From: DATGLE01 sp035294325
GTDB taxonomy: Bacteria > Chloroflexota > Ktedonobacteria > Ktedonobacterales > Ktedonobacteraceae
DNA length: 64,000 bases
Direction: 5' to 3'
NCBI GenBank assembly: GCA_035294325.1
Contig: DATGLE010000034.1
Span: 16,898 to 80,897, forward strand
Shown here: positions 29,008 through 38,090 of the stretch, in pieces
Position numbering within the stretch: position 1 is the first letter of the stretch
Layout: every line of letters starts with the position of its first letter
The notes under the pieces: generated by a model
The model's input: the letters and a program-made list of their open reading frames with translations, nothing else
Databases searched by the model: none
What the model was told of the DNA's origin: nothing
Position numbers and translations under genes: made by a program

Positions 29008-31263
29008 ATGACAACAGGGCGCCCCGGTAACATCTACCTCGGACTACTGCTCCATAATCATCAGCCGGTAGGCAACTTCCCCTGGGTTTTTCAGCAGGTT
29101 TACGAGGCAGCCTACCTCCCGCTAATCGAGGCGTTGACCCGGCATCCAGGTGTGCGCATCTCGCTGCATTATACCGGCTCGCTACTGGACTGGCTGGAAG
29201 AGGCGCATCCCGACTTCCTGCAACGTGTCGCGGCCCTCGTGAAGCGCAATCAGGTCGAGATGGTGAGCGGAGGCTACTACGAACCGATCCTGCCCTCGAT
29301 TCCCGATAGCGACAAAGTGGCGCAGATCCGCCGCCTGACCGGGCGCATCCGGCGTGATTTCGGCACGACGCCCACAGGCATGTGGATCGCCGAACGCGTC
29401 TGGGAGCCTGGCCTGCCGCGCCTGATCCGCGAGGCGGGCATCGAGTGGACGGTACTTGACGATATCCACTTTAAGGATGCAGGGCTGGATGATGACGACC
29501 TCTACGGCTACTACGCGACGGAGGATCAGAGCGATGTGCTGAAGGTGTACGCAACCAGCAAAGCGCTGCGCTATCTCATTCCCTGGCGTCCCGTAGCGGA
29601 AACCATAGAACTGCTGCGCTCGCTGGCGACACCTGATGGCCGCCGTATTGTGGTCATGGGCGATGATGGCGAGAAGTTCGGGAGCTGGCCCGATACATAT
29701 GCCTACTGCTGGGGAGAAGATGGCCGCCCGGGCTGGATTGAAGAATTATTCACTGAGCTTGAGCGCAACAGCGCCTGGCTGCATACAACACTGCTTGGAG
29801 AATACGCCAGGACGCATCCCGCGCTGGGACGTATTTATATCCCTACATCATCCTATATCGAGATGACCGAGTGGGCGCTGCCCCCCCGCAAGTCGTATCT
29901 GTTCGGCAAAATCCTGCATCAACTGGAGCACGACAAACGCGTCGATATTCTCCAATTCATGCACGGCGGCTTCTGGCGCAACTTCCTGGCCCGCTACCCG
30001 GAGATTAATAACCAGCATAAGAAAATGCTGCGTGTCCATGATCGCGTATACGCCGCCGGGGCGACGGAAGAGAGCGGGCTGGTCCATCTCTGGAAGGCGC
30101 AGGCCAATGACACCTACTGGCATGGCCTCTTTGGCGGCATCTACATGGCGCATGTACGCTCGGCCATTTACCATCACCTGATCAAAGCCGAGAATGCCGC
30201 AGATCGCCTCCTTCATGGTGCAGGTCACTGGCAGCAGTACACGTTCACCGACTTTGACCGCGATACGCAGGATGAACTGCTTATCGAGAGCGACCAGCAG
30301 AACCTCTACATCGCTCCACAGCGTGGGGGCACAATCTTCGAATGGGATCTACGCCGCAGCGCGCACAACATAACCAGCGTAATGACGCGCCGCCAGGAGG
30401 GCTATCACCAGACCTTACGCGAGTATGAGCAGGAACGACGGCGCAGGGCGCTCATCGAGCAGCAAAGCCAGCTCACGGCAGCGCAAAAGGCGAGCGAGCC
30501 GGCCTCCCCGCACATCACAATCCGCACCAGGGAACCCGACCTTGACCGCTACCTGGTCGTGGACGGCTACCGCCGCGCCAGCCTCGTCGATCACTTTCTG
30601 CCACCGGGTCTGCCGCTGGCAAATTTCGCGCAGATGCGCTTCGAAGAAATGGGCAACTTCGTCGAGCAGCCCTTCGCTACCAGCGTGGAGCAGCAGGAAG
30701 ACGGCATCACTGTCACCATGACATGCGAAGGGCAGGTACGCCGCGCAGGCGCTATGAGTCCGCTTCCCGTTCATCTTACAAAGGAGCTTTTTATCCCACG
30801 CGGCGAGGAAAAGCTGATCGTGCGCTACGATATCGAAAATAGAGGGCAGTCGCGCCTTCAGACGCACTTTGCCAGCGAGTGGAACCTTAACCTGCTGGGC
30901 GGCGGGGGAAACGATCAGGCATACTACCGTATCATCAGCATGGGTGAGGCCAGCCCGCTGCGCGAGATAGAGGACACAATAGCCAGCCTCATCGGGCAAG
31001 ACTCCTTCGATAGTATGGGCGAGGCCAGCCCGCTGCGCGAGTGCCACATCGGTAACTCGTGGCTGCAACAGGATATGGGCTTCACCTTGAGCGAGGCCGC
31101 CACGCTCTGGCGTTTCCCTATCGAGACGGTGACAGGTTCAGAGGCCGGCTTCGAGCGCACCCACCAGGGGAGCTGCCTGACCTTTCTCTGGCCGCTGATC
31201 CTCGAAGCAGGACAACAATGGAGCGTGACAATCACCTGTACTGGCAGCAGCACCTCTACATAA
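29008..31263 (+). CDS. Glycoside hydrolase family 57 (alpha-amylase / 4-alpha-glucanotransferase type)
   Basis: 751 aa. The N-terminal GH57 TIM-like barrel starts with LGLLLHNHQPVGNF (conserved HNHQP). The catalytic nucleophile is Glu129 (WIAERVWEPGL) and the acid/base Asp is at 219-220 (VMGDDGEKFGSW). The C-terminal beta-sandwich domain (about 500-751) ends with the family-typical LWRFPIETV and GSCLTFLWPL. It should cleave or transfer alpha-1,4-glucans inside the cell. Inside the C-terminal domain, SMGEASPLRE occurs twice (residues 644-653 and 669-678) where homologues normally have one short loop. The duplicated DNA is 28/30 identical, 75 bp apart. The core looks intact. Confidence 0.93.
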   Translation: MTTGRPGNIYLGLLLHNHQPVGNFPWVFQQVYEAAYLPLIEALTRHPGVRISLHYTGSLLDWLEEAHPDFLQRVAALVKRNQVEMVSGGYYEPILPSIPDSDKVAQIRRLTGRIRRDFGTTPTGMWIAERVWEPGLPRLIREAGIEWTVLDDIHFKDAGLDDDDLYGYYATEDQSDVLKVYATSKALRYLIPWRPVAETIELLRSLATPDGRRIVVMGDDGEKFGSWPDTYAYCWGEDGRPGWIEELFTELERNSAWLHTTLLGEYARTHPALGRIYIPTSSYIEMTEWALPPRKSYLFGKILHQLEHDKRVDILQFMHGGFWRNFLARYPEINNQHKKMLRVHDRVYAAGATEESGLVHLWKAQANDTYWHGLFGGIYMAHVRSAIYHHLIKAENAADRLLHGAGHWQQYTFTDFDRDTQDELLIESDQQNLYIAPQRGGTIFEWDLRRSAHNITSVMTRRQEGYHQTLREYEQERRRRALIEQQSQLTAAQKASEPASPHITIRTREPDLDRYLVVDGYRRASLVDHFLPPGLPLANFAQMRFEEMGNFVEQPFATSVEQQEDGITVTMTCEGQVRRAGAMSPLPVHLTKELFIPRGEEKLIVRYDIENRGQSRLQTHFASEWNLNLLGGGGNDQAYYRIISMGEASPLREIEDTIASLIGQDSFDSMGEASPLRECHIGNSWLQQDMGFTLSEAATLWRFPIETVTGSEAGFERTHQGSCLTFLWPLILEAGQQWSVTITCTGSSTST
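30937..31041 (+). repeat. In-gene direct repeat in GH57 C-terminal domain
   Basis: Two 30-bp copies, 30937-30966 and 31012-31041, encode SMGEASPLRE twice in frame. They differ at two third-codon positions and are separated by 45 bp. Confidence 0.85.
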
Positions 31264-31346
31264 TAAAAGGGGAGTGCAGAGGGCCTGGTCCCCTGCCGGG
31301 GGCGCTCGTTGTTTCCGGATCTTCCGAGCACACTGTTCCACGGAGT

Positions 31347-31394
31347 GCAGAGGGCAAAGCCCTCTGCGCGGGGCGCGGGGGCATAGGCCCCCGC
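31347..31394. repeat. Two adjacent GC hairpins after GH57 gene
   Basis: A 9-bp stem with loop AAA (31347-31367) is followed by an 8-bp GC stem with loop ATAG (31375-31394). The phrase GGAGTGCAGAGGGC occurs twice, from 31270 and from 31342. The 225-bp gap to the amidotransferase gene otherwise contains no recognised signal. Confidence 0.7.
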
Positions 31395-31488
31395 TTCCCT
31401 CCTCCCTCCCGCCGCAGGCGGGACGTTTCTTGAGAGAATGTTGAGAAGTAGTAGTTCACATTAGCAGTCGGGGAGAACTTGTAGCAGC

Positions 31489-32196
31489 ATGAAGCGAGTA
31501 CTGGTCATTATACACGTCTGGGACAATCCCGCAGGTTATCTAGAAGAAATTCTACAGGAACACCATATCGCCTATGATGTTCTCAATGCAGCGGAGAAGC
31601 CCCTTCCCGATCTTACGTCCTACAATGCTATCGTAGCTCTGGGTGGGCCGCAACACATCTATGAGGAGGACAAATATCCCTATCTGGCGCGGGAAAAAAC
31701 GCTGCTGCGCCATGCCGTCGAACAGGATATTCCCTGCCTGGGCGTCTGCCTCGGCGGCCAATTGCTTGCTGGCGCGCTCGGCGGCACGGTCAGGCGCAAC
31801 ACCACAACCGAGTTTGGTTTCGTCGACGTACAATTCACCGAGGAGGGGCAGCGAGACGCACTCTATCAGGGCCTGCCCGGCTACCAGAAAGTCTTCCACT
31901 GGCATGAGGATATGTTCGATCTGCCAGAGGGAGCCGTGCTTCTGGCTAGCACCAGGCATACAACCAACCAGGCGTTTCGCTACGGGCAGCGCTGCTACGG
32001 GCTGCAATATCACATCGAGGTCAACCCCGAGATGCTTGATCTCTGGCTCTCCCTCGGGCGGCAGGAGATTATAGACTCCCTGGGTAGCGAGAGATTGATG
32101 GAGTTGGAGCGTTCGCGGGCAGGTCAGCAAGCGCTCTACCATTCTCATACGCGCATAATGTTTGAAAATTTTCTGCGCATCAGCGAGCTTATCTGA
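31489..32196 (+). CDS. Class I glutamine amidotransferase-like protein
   Basis: 235 aa. A GATase1 domain with nucleophile Cys87 (CLGVCLGGQLLAGALGG) and catalytic His175/Glu177 (LQYHIEVNPEM). It resembles the stand-alone GMP-synthase-like amidotransferases (COG0518), which include gamma-glutamyl-polyamine hydrolases and uncharacterised proteins. No synthetase partner is adjacent, so the physiological acceptor or substrate is unknown. ATG at 31489 follows a GGGGAG-containing leader. It is flanked by palindromic spacers on both sides. Confidence 0.88.
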   Translation: MKRVLVIIHVWDNPAGYLEEILQEHHIAYDVLNAAEKPLPDLTSYNAIVALGGPQHIYEEDKYPYLAREKTLLRHAVEQDIPCLGVCLGGQLLAGALGGTVRRNTTTEFGFVDVQFTEEGQRDALYQGLPGYQKVFHWHEDMFDLPEGAVLLASTRHTTNQAFRYGQRCYGLQYHIEVNPEMLDLWLSLGRQEIIDSLGSERLMELERSRAGQQALYHSHTRIMFENFLRISELI

Positions 32197-32284
32197 AAGG
32201 AGAGGCCACTTACCCCCTTTCCTTTTTATAGTGTGATCTGCTATACTTGCAAACTAAATATGTTAACTCAAGGTGCATAATTTT

Positions 32285-32301
32285 GTGCGCCTGCGGCGCA
32301 C
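32285..32301. repeat. Short C(GCA)G hairpin
   Basis: GTGCGCC-TGC-GGCGCAC, 7-bp arms; contains the 13-mer GCGCC-TGC-GGCGC shared by several spacers in this window. Confidence 0.75.
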
Positions 32302-32312
32302 TCTACAGGGCG

Positions 32313-32438
32313 ATTTAAAAGTCCTTTCCCATGCGGAGCGGCGCGATTGATCGCGCTTATGACGAACATGACGGGCGGGACAGGCGCGATCAATCGCGCC
32401 GCTCCGCACCATTGTGACTCATACCGCGACTTTTAAAT
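32313..32438. repeat. Composite inverted repeat
   Basis: Perfect 25-bp arms at 32332-32356 and 32384-32408 enclose a 27-nt spacer. Outer 11-bp arms (32313-32323 with 32428-32438) extend the pairing across internal loops. It lies in the 451-bp gap between the amidotransferase and PP2C genes. Confidence 0.88.
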
Positions 32439-32458
32439 GGCCCCGCGCACTCTATGAT

Positions 32459-32507
32459 GGAGAGTCTGCGGGCGGAACGCCTGCGGCGTTCCGCCCGCAG
32501 ACTCTCC
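32459..32507. repeat. Long perfect hairpin, 23-bp arms, TGC loop
   Basis: 32459-32481 pairs with 32485-32507 around C(TGC)G, which is C(GCA)G on the other strand. It stands 20 bp after the composite repeat ending at 32438. Confidence 0.92.
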
Positions 32508-32546
32508 CCACCTGCGAATCGCGTAGCGGTTCGCAGTCAGGGATAC

Positions 32547-32575
32547 TTGCACAGGACGTTAGTTACACTTAATGT
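32547..32575 (+). promoter_or_regulatory. Predicted promoter of the PP2C gene
   Basis: TTGCAC (32547-32552), a 17-bp spacer and TAATGT (32570-32575), about 70 bp before the PP2C start. Two copies of ATAGCGAAAG follow in the leader. Confidence 0.4.
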
Positions 32576-32647
32576 AGCTGTCTTTCAATAGCGAAAGATT
32601 GTTACACTACCGCCTTAACACATAGCGAAAGGCAGCACTCGACGAAG

Positions 32648-33583
32648 ATGCCGCGACATAAAACGAGCCGACATATCCATACCACTCTACATAATCATGT
32701 TTTTCAACATCCCCATTTCATCTTTGCCAGCCGGACCACTGCATGTGAACGGCATATCGAGCGGAATGAGGATAGCATCCTTGTTGATAAGCTGGGCGGT
32801 CTCGTCGCGGTCTTCGATGGTGTAGGTGGGAGCGCCGCCGGGGAGATTGCTTCCCAGACGGCGGCGCATGCCACATTACAGGAGTGGCGTCAGATGCTCG
32901 ATCGCCAGCAGCACGGGCGCAGGATTCCCACCTTCCTTGAACCCTGCGAGAAAATCGACCTTTGTGGCTCGCTCGAACATATCATTCAGGAGGCCGACGA
33001 ACTGGTGCGAACAGAGGGCGCACGCCGGGCGGGAACAAGCGACCTGGCTACCACCGTTGCGCTCGCAGCCTTCTGCCGCACATCCGAGGCAGGTGAGTAT
33101 CATATGATCTATGCTCATGTCGGCGACAGCCGCATCTACCTGCTTCAGCAAGGAAAGCCATTGCAGCGACTGACAAGCGATGATGGCCTGCTGGCGAAAC
33201 TGGTGGAGAACCAGATTATCAGTGACAAAGATGCGCTGCGTATCGATCAGGCGATGCACGCTGATGAGCTGTCGGATATCGAGTTGAGCTACTTTAAGCT
33301 GCGCGGCGGCATCACTCAGGCGTTAGGTGGACCGCTCGCCCCGACCATCCATACCGATCAGATCTCCATTCACCCCGGGGACCGCATACTCCTCTGTACA
33401 GATGGCATTCACGACAACCTGACAGATCGCGAAATCGAGGCCGTCCTGAGAGACAGCCCACGTACAGCAAGCGCTCGTATGCTTGTCGAGCGCTCGCTGT
33501 ACCGCTCACACGAGGATCGCGGCACAAATATCCGCGCGAAACCCGATGACATGAGCGCCATCGTGATCACATGCTGCTTTTGA
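32648..33583 (+). CDS. PP2C-family Ser/Thr protein phosphatase
   Basis: 311 aa. Metal-dependent phosphatase with the expected order of motifs: ERNEDSILV, VAVFDGVGGSAAGE (metal-binding Asp), AHVGDSRIYLL, LCTDGIHDNLTDREI and the C-terminal DDMSAIVI Asp. The His-rich N terminus (first ~25 residues) is not part of the fold. It should remove phosphate from Ser/Thr on proteins phosphorylated by Hanks-type kinases. A decayed kinase fragment lies 1.1 kb downstream, so the original partner kinase may have been lost. The stop codon is inside a 64-bp perfect palindrome. Confidence 0.93.
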   Translation: MPRHKTSRHIHTTLHNHVFQHPHFIFASRTTACERHIERNEDSILVDKLGGLVAVFDGVGGSAAGEIASQTAAHATLQEWRQMLDRQQHGRRIPTFLEPCEKIDLCGSLEHIIQEADELVRTEGARRAGTSDLATTVALAAFCRTSEAGEYHMIYAHVGDSRIYLLQQGKPLQRLTSDDGLLAKLVENQIISDKDALRIDQAMHADELSDIELSYFKLRGGITQALGGPLAPTIHTDQISIHPGDRILLCTDGIHDNLTDREIEAVLRDSPRTASARMLVERSLYRSHEDRGTNIRAKPDDMSAIVITCCF

Positions 33584-33643
33584 AGTAAAGGTGAACAGTG
33601 TGAGGCAGCCCGGGCTGCCTCACACTGTTCACCTTTACTTCAA
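33580..33643. repeat. 64-bp perfect palindrome overlapping a stop codon
   Basis: 32-bp arms with no spacer, centred on CCCGGG. The TGA of the PP2C gene (33581-33583) is within the left arm, so the right arm contains its complement. No T-tract follows. Confidence 0.94.
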
Positions 33644-33827
33644 TTTATGGCTATAAGAAATCACGGAGTTCCCAAAAGTACCACATTGGCCTTGATTATG
33701 TATATGCATACAACTTGATATGGTATTCTCGTAGAGAGTGTTTGTTGTCATTAACGCTGCTGAATATCAGATCGCGTTCAATACACACTCATCTGAATGC
33801 AAGGTGTGTATACTTGAAAGGAGTCAT

Positions 33828-34538
33828 ATGGAGGCAGGCAGAAGAGTATGGCTTCTGATTGCATTGTTAAGTATAGTACTGTTGAGCGCCTGTGGCGCAA
33901 AGTCCACCGATCAAATTGCATCGACCGGGCCTGCGGTGCTGGCAAATAACGTACAGGTCGCGCGCCAACCGGCTGCCACGCCATCCACCGTGAATCCCGG
34001 TCACAGATCCATCCCGGGCATGCAGCGGGGACAGGCTGCGCAGGCTCCCGCAACGCAACCAGGCAATATTCCCGCCACCGGCCCCGGCTCCGATCCCTAC
34101 GGCCCTCCACCATCCATGACACCAGAGGAGATACAGCTTACCAGACAACTGTTCGCGCAGATTAATAGCGACCGGGCTGCTGCTGGCCTCTACCCGTATG
34201 TCTGGAATGCGACACTGGCCGGGGGCGCGCGCCTCCATAGCTGGAACATGTTCCACTGCGGCTTCAGCCATACCTGCCCCGATGGTATCCCACAATGTGA
34301 TCGCATCGCCGCCGAGGGCTTCGCCGGCTTCACCGACTGCGGAGAAAACATCGGCTACGCCGGGCCTTTCCCGACTCCCTGGCTGGGTGTGTACAAAATT
34401 CAGGAGAGCATGGCGAACGAGCCTCCCACCGGCTGGCACCACATCCATTTATTCAGCACCACCCTCCACCGCATCGGCATCGGCGTCTACGTAGATCCCT
34501 CCGGCTTTATCTGGTTTACAGAGGATATGGTAAGCTAG
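33828..34538 (+). CDS. CAP/SCP-domain lipoprotein
   Basis: 236 aa. Starts with a lipoprotein signal (VWLLIALLSIVLLSACG; lipobox LSAC), so it should be anchored outside the membrane. A Pro/Gln/Ala-rich linker (residues ~25-95) leads to a CAP (cysteine-rich secretory/PR-1) domain: LFAQINSDRAAAGLYPYVW, LHSWNMFHCGFSHTCPDG, CGENIGYAG and GWHHIHLFSTTLHRIGIGVY. These extracellular domains bind sterols/lipids or act in cell-surface functions; the bacterial role is unclear. Four cysteines in the domain may form disulfides. The ATG at 33828 with AAAGGAG upstream is preferred over an upstream start that would put 30 residues before the signal peptide. Confidence 0.9.
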   Translation: MEAGRRVWLLIALLSIVLLSACGAKSTDQIASTGPAVLANNVQVARQPAATPSTVNPGHRSIPGMQRGQAAQAPATQPGNIPATGPGSDPYGPPPSMTPEEIQLTRQLFAQINSDRAAAGLYPYVWNATLAGGARLHSWNMFHCGFSHTCPDGIPQCDRIAAEGFAGFTDCGENIGYAGPFPTPWLGVYKIQESMANEPPTGWHHIHLFSTTLHRIGIGVYVDPSGFIWFTEDMVS

Positions 34539-34649
34539 AAAATGGCTTCCCTTCATGGATACCTCTGCACCTGATATTGGCATCTGTTGTTGCTGCCGGG
34601 ATCTCGCCAGTGCCGCCTCTCTCGCCTTCGGCTTCCACCGCTTCTGAAG

Positions 34650-34781
34650 TCATGGAGTGAGCCGCGCTATCCCATAGAGTACGGCGCCGTAGCCGCCCGC
34701 GCCAATCTTGCAAACGATGCGATAGCGGCCTGCTAACAGGCTACCGGGCGCCAGCGTTGCATCTATGCCTGTCTCCTCCAT
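34650..34781 (-). pseudogene. Remnant of a Hanks-type Ser/Thr protein kinase
   Basis: A 43-codon minus-strand frame reads MEETGIDATLAPG, then LLAGRYRIVCKIGAGGYGAV, LYGIARLTP and stop. RYRIVxKIGxGGYGAV is the glycine-rich ATP loop that begins bacterial Hanks-type kinases. The rest of the kinase is absent. A different frame continues with a Glu/Thr/Ala-rich stretch to about 34516 that resembles linker sequence, suggesting an internal deletion plus frameshift. It sits between a CAP lipoprotein gene and FtsH, 1.1 kb from a PP2C phosphatase gene. Confidence 0.6.
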
Positions 34782-34880
34782 GCCTGGTAGTTTGCTGTAT
34801 GGTGGCGCTATTATAGCAGAGATAGCGTATAGCGTAAAGTTCGGGCCACCATTTCACAGCGTATCACAACCAGAAGGGGC

Positions 34881-34946
34881 CAGGTGTAAAGGCGTAACGA
34901 GCAGCAGCGGGCCAGTCCGCTGCTGCTCGTTACGCCCTTACACCTG
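34881..34946. repeat. Long hairpin, 30-bp arms with one mismatch
   Basis: 34881-34910 pairs with 34917-34946 with a single mismatch and a 6-nt loop. It stands 11 bp past the ftsH stop, between the kinase remnant and ftsH. Confidence 0.9.
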
Positions 34947-34956
34947 CTTGCTCTCT

Positions 34957-37302
34957 TCAGGCCGGTTTCTCTCCTTGCAGCAGGGCCTCGAAGCTTGCGC
35001 GGTCAAGCTGCTCACGCTCTAACAGAGTATCGGCCAGCAGCATAAGCTGTTCATAATGCTCCGTCAGAACCCTGTTCGCCATAGCATGCCCTTCATTGAG
35101 GATGCGCTGCACCTCGGCATCGATCAGCGCATTCATCATTACCCCGCCGGAGCTGTGTGGAGCATAAGCGGCCATTGAGAGGTCGCGGCGCTGCAATGGC
35201 GAAGGTGACGGCCTGCCGTTCGGCACCAGGCGTCCATCGGCACCCATTGCCAGAGAGCTATGCTGCGCCGGTAGAACATCCGGCTCGCTGCGCCGCATAT
35301 TGAGGGCATAAGCGCCTTCATCCTGGGAATCGGCGAAGACGACTCCAACGCGCTCGCTCATTCCCCAGCGCGTCACCATGCGGCGCGCCAGGTTCGTCAC
35401 CACCTGCAAATCGTTCTCCGCCCCGGTTGTCACCTGGTCCGCCCCGAACGTTAACTCTTCGGCGACGCGACCACCCAGTCCCACAGCGATGCGCGTCATC
35501 AGCATCTCGCGGCTGTAGTTGTAGCGATCCTCTTCGGCAATGAACTGCGTCACGCCCAGACTCTGCCCGCGCGGGAGGATCGTCACGCGGTTAACCGTGT
35601 CAGCATGGGGCAGGTGATAGGCGACGAGGGCATGCCCGCCCTCGTGAACAGCAATAATGCGGCGCTCCCGCTCATCCATGACCAGCGGGCGCAGCGCGCC
35701 GAGCTGCACGCGCGCCAGCGCCTCCTCGAAGCACTCGCCGGTAATGCGCTCCAGGTCGCGGCGGGCCGCCGAGAGCGCGGCCTCATTGACAAGGTTCGCC
35801 AGGTCGGCCCCGGTCATGCCGGTTGTCATACGCGCCAGCCGCTCCAGGCTCACATCTTCATGGAGGGGACAGCGGCGTGTATGGATCTTGAGGATAGCCT
35901 CGCGCCCGGCGCGATCAGGAGGAGAGACAGTGATGCGCCGGTCAAAGCGTCCGGGCCGCAGCAGCGCCTTGTCGAGAATATCAACGCGGTTCGTCGCCGC
36001 CATCACCACCACGGCCTTGCGCGGATCAAACCCGTCAAGCTCGACCAGCAATTGATTGAGCGTCTGATCGCGCTCATCGTTGCCGGCTATGCGCATAGAG
36101 CGTCTGCGCCCTACCGCATCAAGTTCGTCGATAAAGATCACGCACGGGGCAACCTGACGCGCCTGGTTGAAGAGGTCACGCACACGACTGGCGCCCACGC
36201 CCACAAACATCTCGACGAATTCGGAGGCGCTCATGCTGAAAAATGGTACATTCGCCTCGCCGGCAACGGCCCTGGCGAGCAGTGTCTTGCCCGTTCCTGG
36301 CGGACCAACCAGCAGCGCACCGCGCGGGATGCGCGCGCCCAGGCGGCTGAAGCGTTCGGGAGTACGCAAGAACTGCACAATTTCTTCCAGCTCGGCCCGC
36401 ACTTCATCAACGCCGGCCACATCCGCGAATGTCACCGGAGGATCGGTATTGACACGCGGCGCGCCGGGCTTGCCGGGCACCTGGCCGTTTCTGACCACGG
36501 TGGGCGATCTCCTCATCTCTGGCGGTAAGGCGCTGCTCTCCCTTGTGCGGGGCTGGTTGGCTTCCTTCGCCCGCACAAAGCGACGCGCGCGGCTGCGCCC
36601 GATCTGCGTTATACGATCATCCAGGGAGCGAGTTGAGCGCGAATTGTTGCGCGAGAGGAGGAAGATCAGCAGGAGCAGCGCTACCAGGATGATAGGGGCC
36701 AGCCTCCACAAGAGCGAGACCACGATGCTCGTTTGCTGGGGAGCAATTGTGCTCACCCTCACATGATGGGCCAGCAGCAGAGGCATAAGGGAGGCATCCC
36801 CATTTACCGGCGCCCGCGTATAGACAGCGCGAGCAGGATCTATTGTCGGCGTCGCTCCCTCGCCCACCCAGGAGGTGCCACCATTGGTAAGATAGTGGCT
36901 CCAGAGCGCGTAGTCGCTCGCTATGGCCCTGCTTGTCAGCGGCGCACGCCGCGCGGGAGGAGACGAAGTAGCAGCGTTTGTCGAGAGAGGCGCTGCCAGC
37001 AGGCCATGAATATCGTTACCCTGCATGGAGACGGCCAGCACATTCCCTTCATTCACCTGCTGCACAAAGTTGCTGTAACCAATAGTCGTCTCGCCACTCG
37101 GCGTAGAGCTTATCGTCGGAGGCTGAAGCTGACCGAAAATCCCGAATAGCAGCACCACCACCATCAGAAGCATAAAACTTGTAAAAAGTGTATTTTTGTT
37201 GGTTTGAAGAAACTTCCAGACTTTCTGCCTGTAGCTCCGCAGCCGTTTTCGCCGTGGTCCATACTCCTCCGATTTACCACGGCGACTAGCCTTGTCGTCC
37301 AT
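34957..37302 (-). CDS. ftsH: ATP-dependent zinc metalloprotease FtsH
   Basis: 781 aa, longer than the usual ~610-650. Two membrane segments (about residues 39-60 and 200-220) flank an extracytoplasmic domain of about 140 residues. A basic linker of about 65 residues separates TM2 from the AAA+ module (VTFADVAGVDEV, Walker A GPPGTGKT, Walker B VIFIDELDAVG, SRH ATNRVDILDKALLRPGRFDR). The protease domain has the zinc motif HEGGH and the third ligand region TGAENDLQVVTNLAR. It degrades membrane and soluble proteins as a hexamer. The C-terminal region has an inserted Ser/Pro-rich stretch between residues ~665 and 700. It is a single-gene unit. Confidence 0.96.
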   Translation of the reverse strand: MDDKASRRGKSEEYGPRRKRLRSYRQKVWKFLQTNKNTLFTSFMLLMVVVLLFGIFGQLQPPTISSTPSGETTIGYSNFVQQVNEGNVLAVSMQGNDIHGLLAAPLSTNAATSSPPARRAPLTSRAIASDYALWSHYLTNGGTSWVGEGATPTIDPARAVYTRAPVNGDASLMPLLLAHHVRVSTIAPQQTSIVVSLLWRLAPIILVALLLLIFLLSRNNSRSTRSLDDRITQIGRSRARRFVRAKEANQPRTRESSALPPEMRRSPTVVRNGQVPGKPGAPRVNTDPPVTFADVAGVDEVRAELEEIVQFLRTPERFSRLGARIPRGALLVGPPGTGKTLLARAVAGEANVPFFSMSASEFVEMFVGVGASRVRDLFNQARQVAPCVIFIDELDAVGRRRSMRIAGNDERDQTLNQLLVELDGFDPRKAVVVMAATNRVDILDKALLRPGRFDRRITVSPPDRAGREAILKIHTRRCPLHEDVSLERLARMTTGMTGADLANLVNEAALSAARRDLERITGECFEEALARVQLGALRPLVMDERERRIIAVHEGGHALVAYHLPHADTVNRVTILPRGQSLGVTQFIAEEDRYNYSREMLMTRIAVGLGGRVAEELTFGADQVTTGAENDLQVVTNLARRMVTRWGMSERVGVVFADSQDEGAYALNMRRSEPDVLPAQHSSLAMGADGRLVPNGRPSPSPLQRRDLSMAAYAPHSSGGVMMNALIDAEVQRILNEGHAMANRVLTEHYEQLMLLADTLLEREQLDRASFEALLQGEKPA

Positions 37303-38090
37303 CGATTCACCTCGCCTGCAAGGGGGTGCACGGAAAACCTCTCCGTGCCCCTGTAGTGAATAGATGCGGAAATACTATACACTTCATTATGTGGAGGTCT
37401 CCAGTGGCCTATCTCCTGTTAGCTCTTTTTTCCGCATCATATTATCCCAAATTCCGATATGGCCCATTCTTTCGATGCCATAACGAACCCACCGCCAGAC
37501 CTCGGAGGCGGGCTGCGTCACCTCTTAATATTAACCCTGTCACCCTCCGAAAGAATACGCCTCGATTATCCATCCCTGTATAAATCAGGAAGAGACCAGA
37601 AAGATGAAAGTGATATACGGAAACAGGCGATTCTTCTCTGGACGCCAGGAAATAGTGTACTGCCTATGAAGGGGAAGAGCAGTATACCCGGTACTTTCTT
37701 CTCATACCATATTATACCAATACGTTTCTATAGGGACTATTGTCACCAAAATTATGATACATCGATGACACAATATAATGCTCAGTGATACATCGCAATA
37801 TATGACGTTGGGATAGCACTTTTCCGGGCTATCTCCGTCTATCTCTATTACGCGGTCCGTTACGCAAACGACGCACTTCTACCTCTTCTATTAACAATAT
37901 GACATATAATGCATGCTTTTCATCCTTAGAATGTGCACTGCTTCCCGACTCTCTCGCTTACTCGCACCTGCGGTGCTCGCCTTATCAATCTGGTGCGGCG
38001 AAGCCGCGCGAATCTGCATAGATAACAGGACAGTACTTCTGGTGATAGAATAGAACGATACATCATCATCGAGACAGGAGAGGATGTGTA
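37303..38090. other. 788-bp spacer upstream of ftsH and quinone oxidoreductase genes
   Basis: AT-richer than surroundings. Open frames of 85-109 codons exist but have no recognisable protein features and I do not support them. Two mini-hairpins of the window-wide type occur near the right end: GCACC-TGC-GGTGC at 37964-37976 and GCGGC-GAA-GCCGC at 37995-38007. TTAGAATGTG at 37926-37935, plus following bases, is repeated at 55501. Confidence 0.55.
37926..38007. repeat. Dispersed repeat copy with two mini-hairpins
   Basis: TTAGAATGTG followed by a similar CTGCT.CCC.ACT.CTCGC tract and a TGC-loop hairpin also occurs at 55501-55555. Here a second C(GAA)G hairpin follows. Both copies lie upstream of plus-strand genes. 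Confidence 0.6.

Noticed and set aside
31347..31394. Riboswitch upstream of the glutamine amidotransferase
   Set aside because: Only simple GC hairpins were seen, without any recognised aptamer core.
37459..37788. 109-codon frame in the ftsH/quinone oxidoreductase spacer
   Set aside because: Composition unlike the neighbours, no ribosome site and no recognisable sequence.
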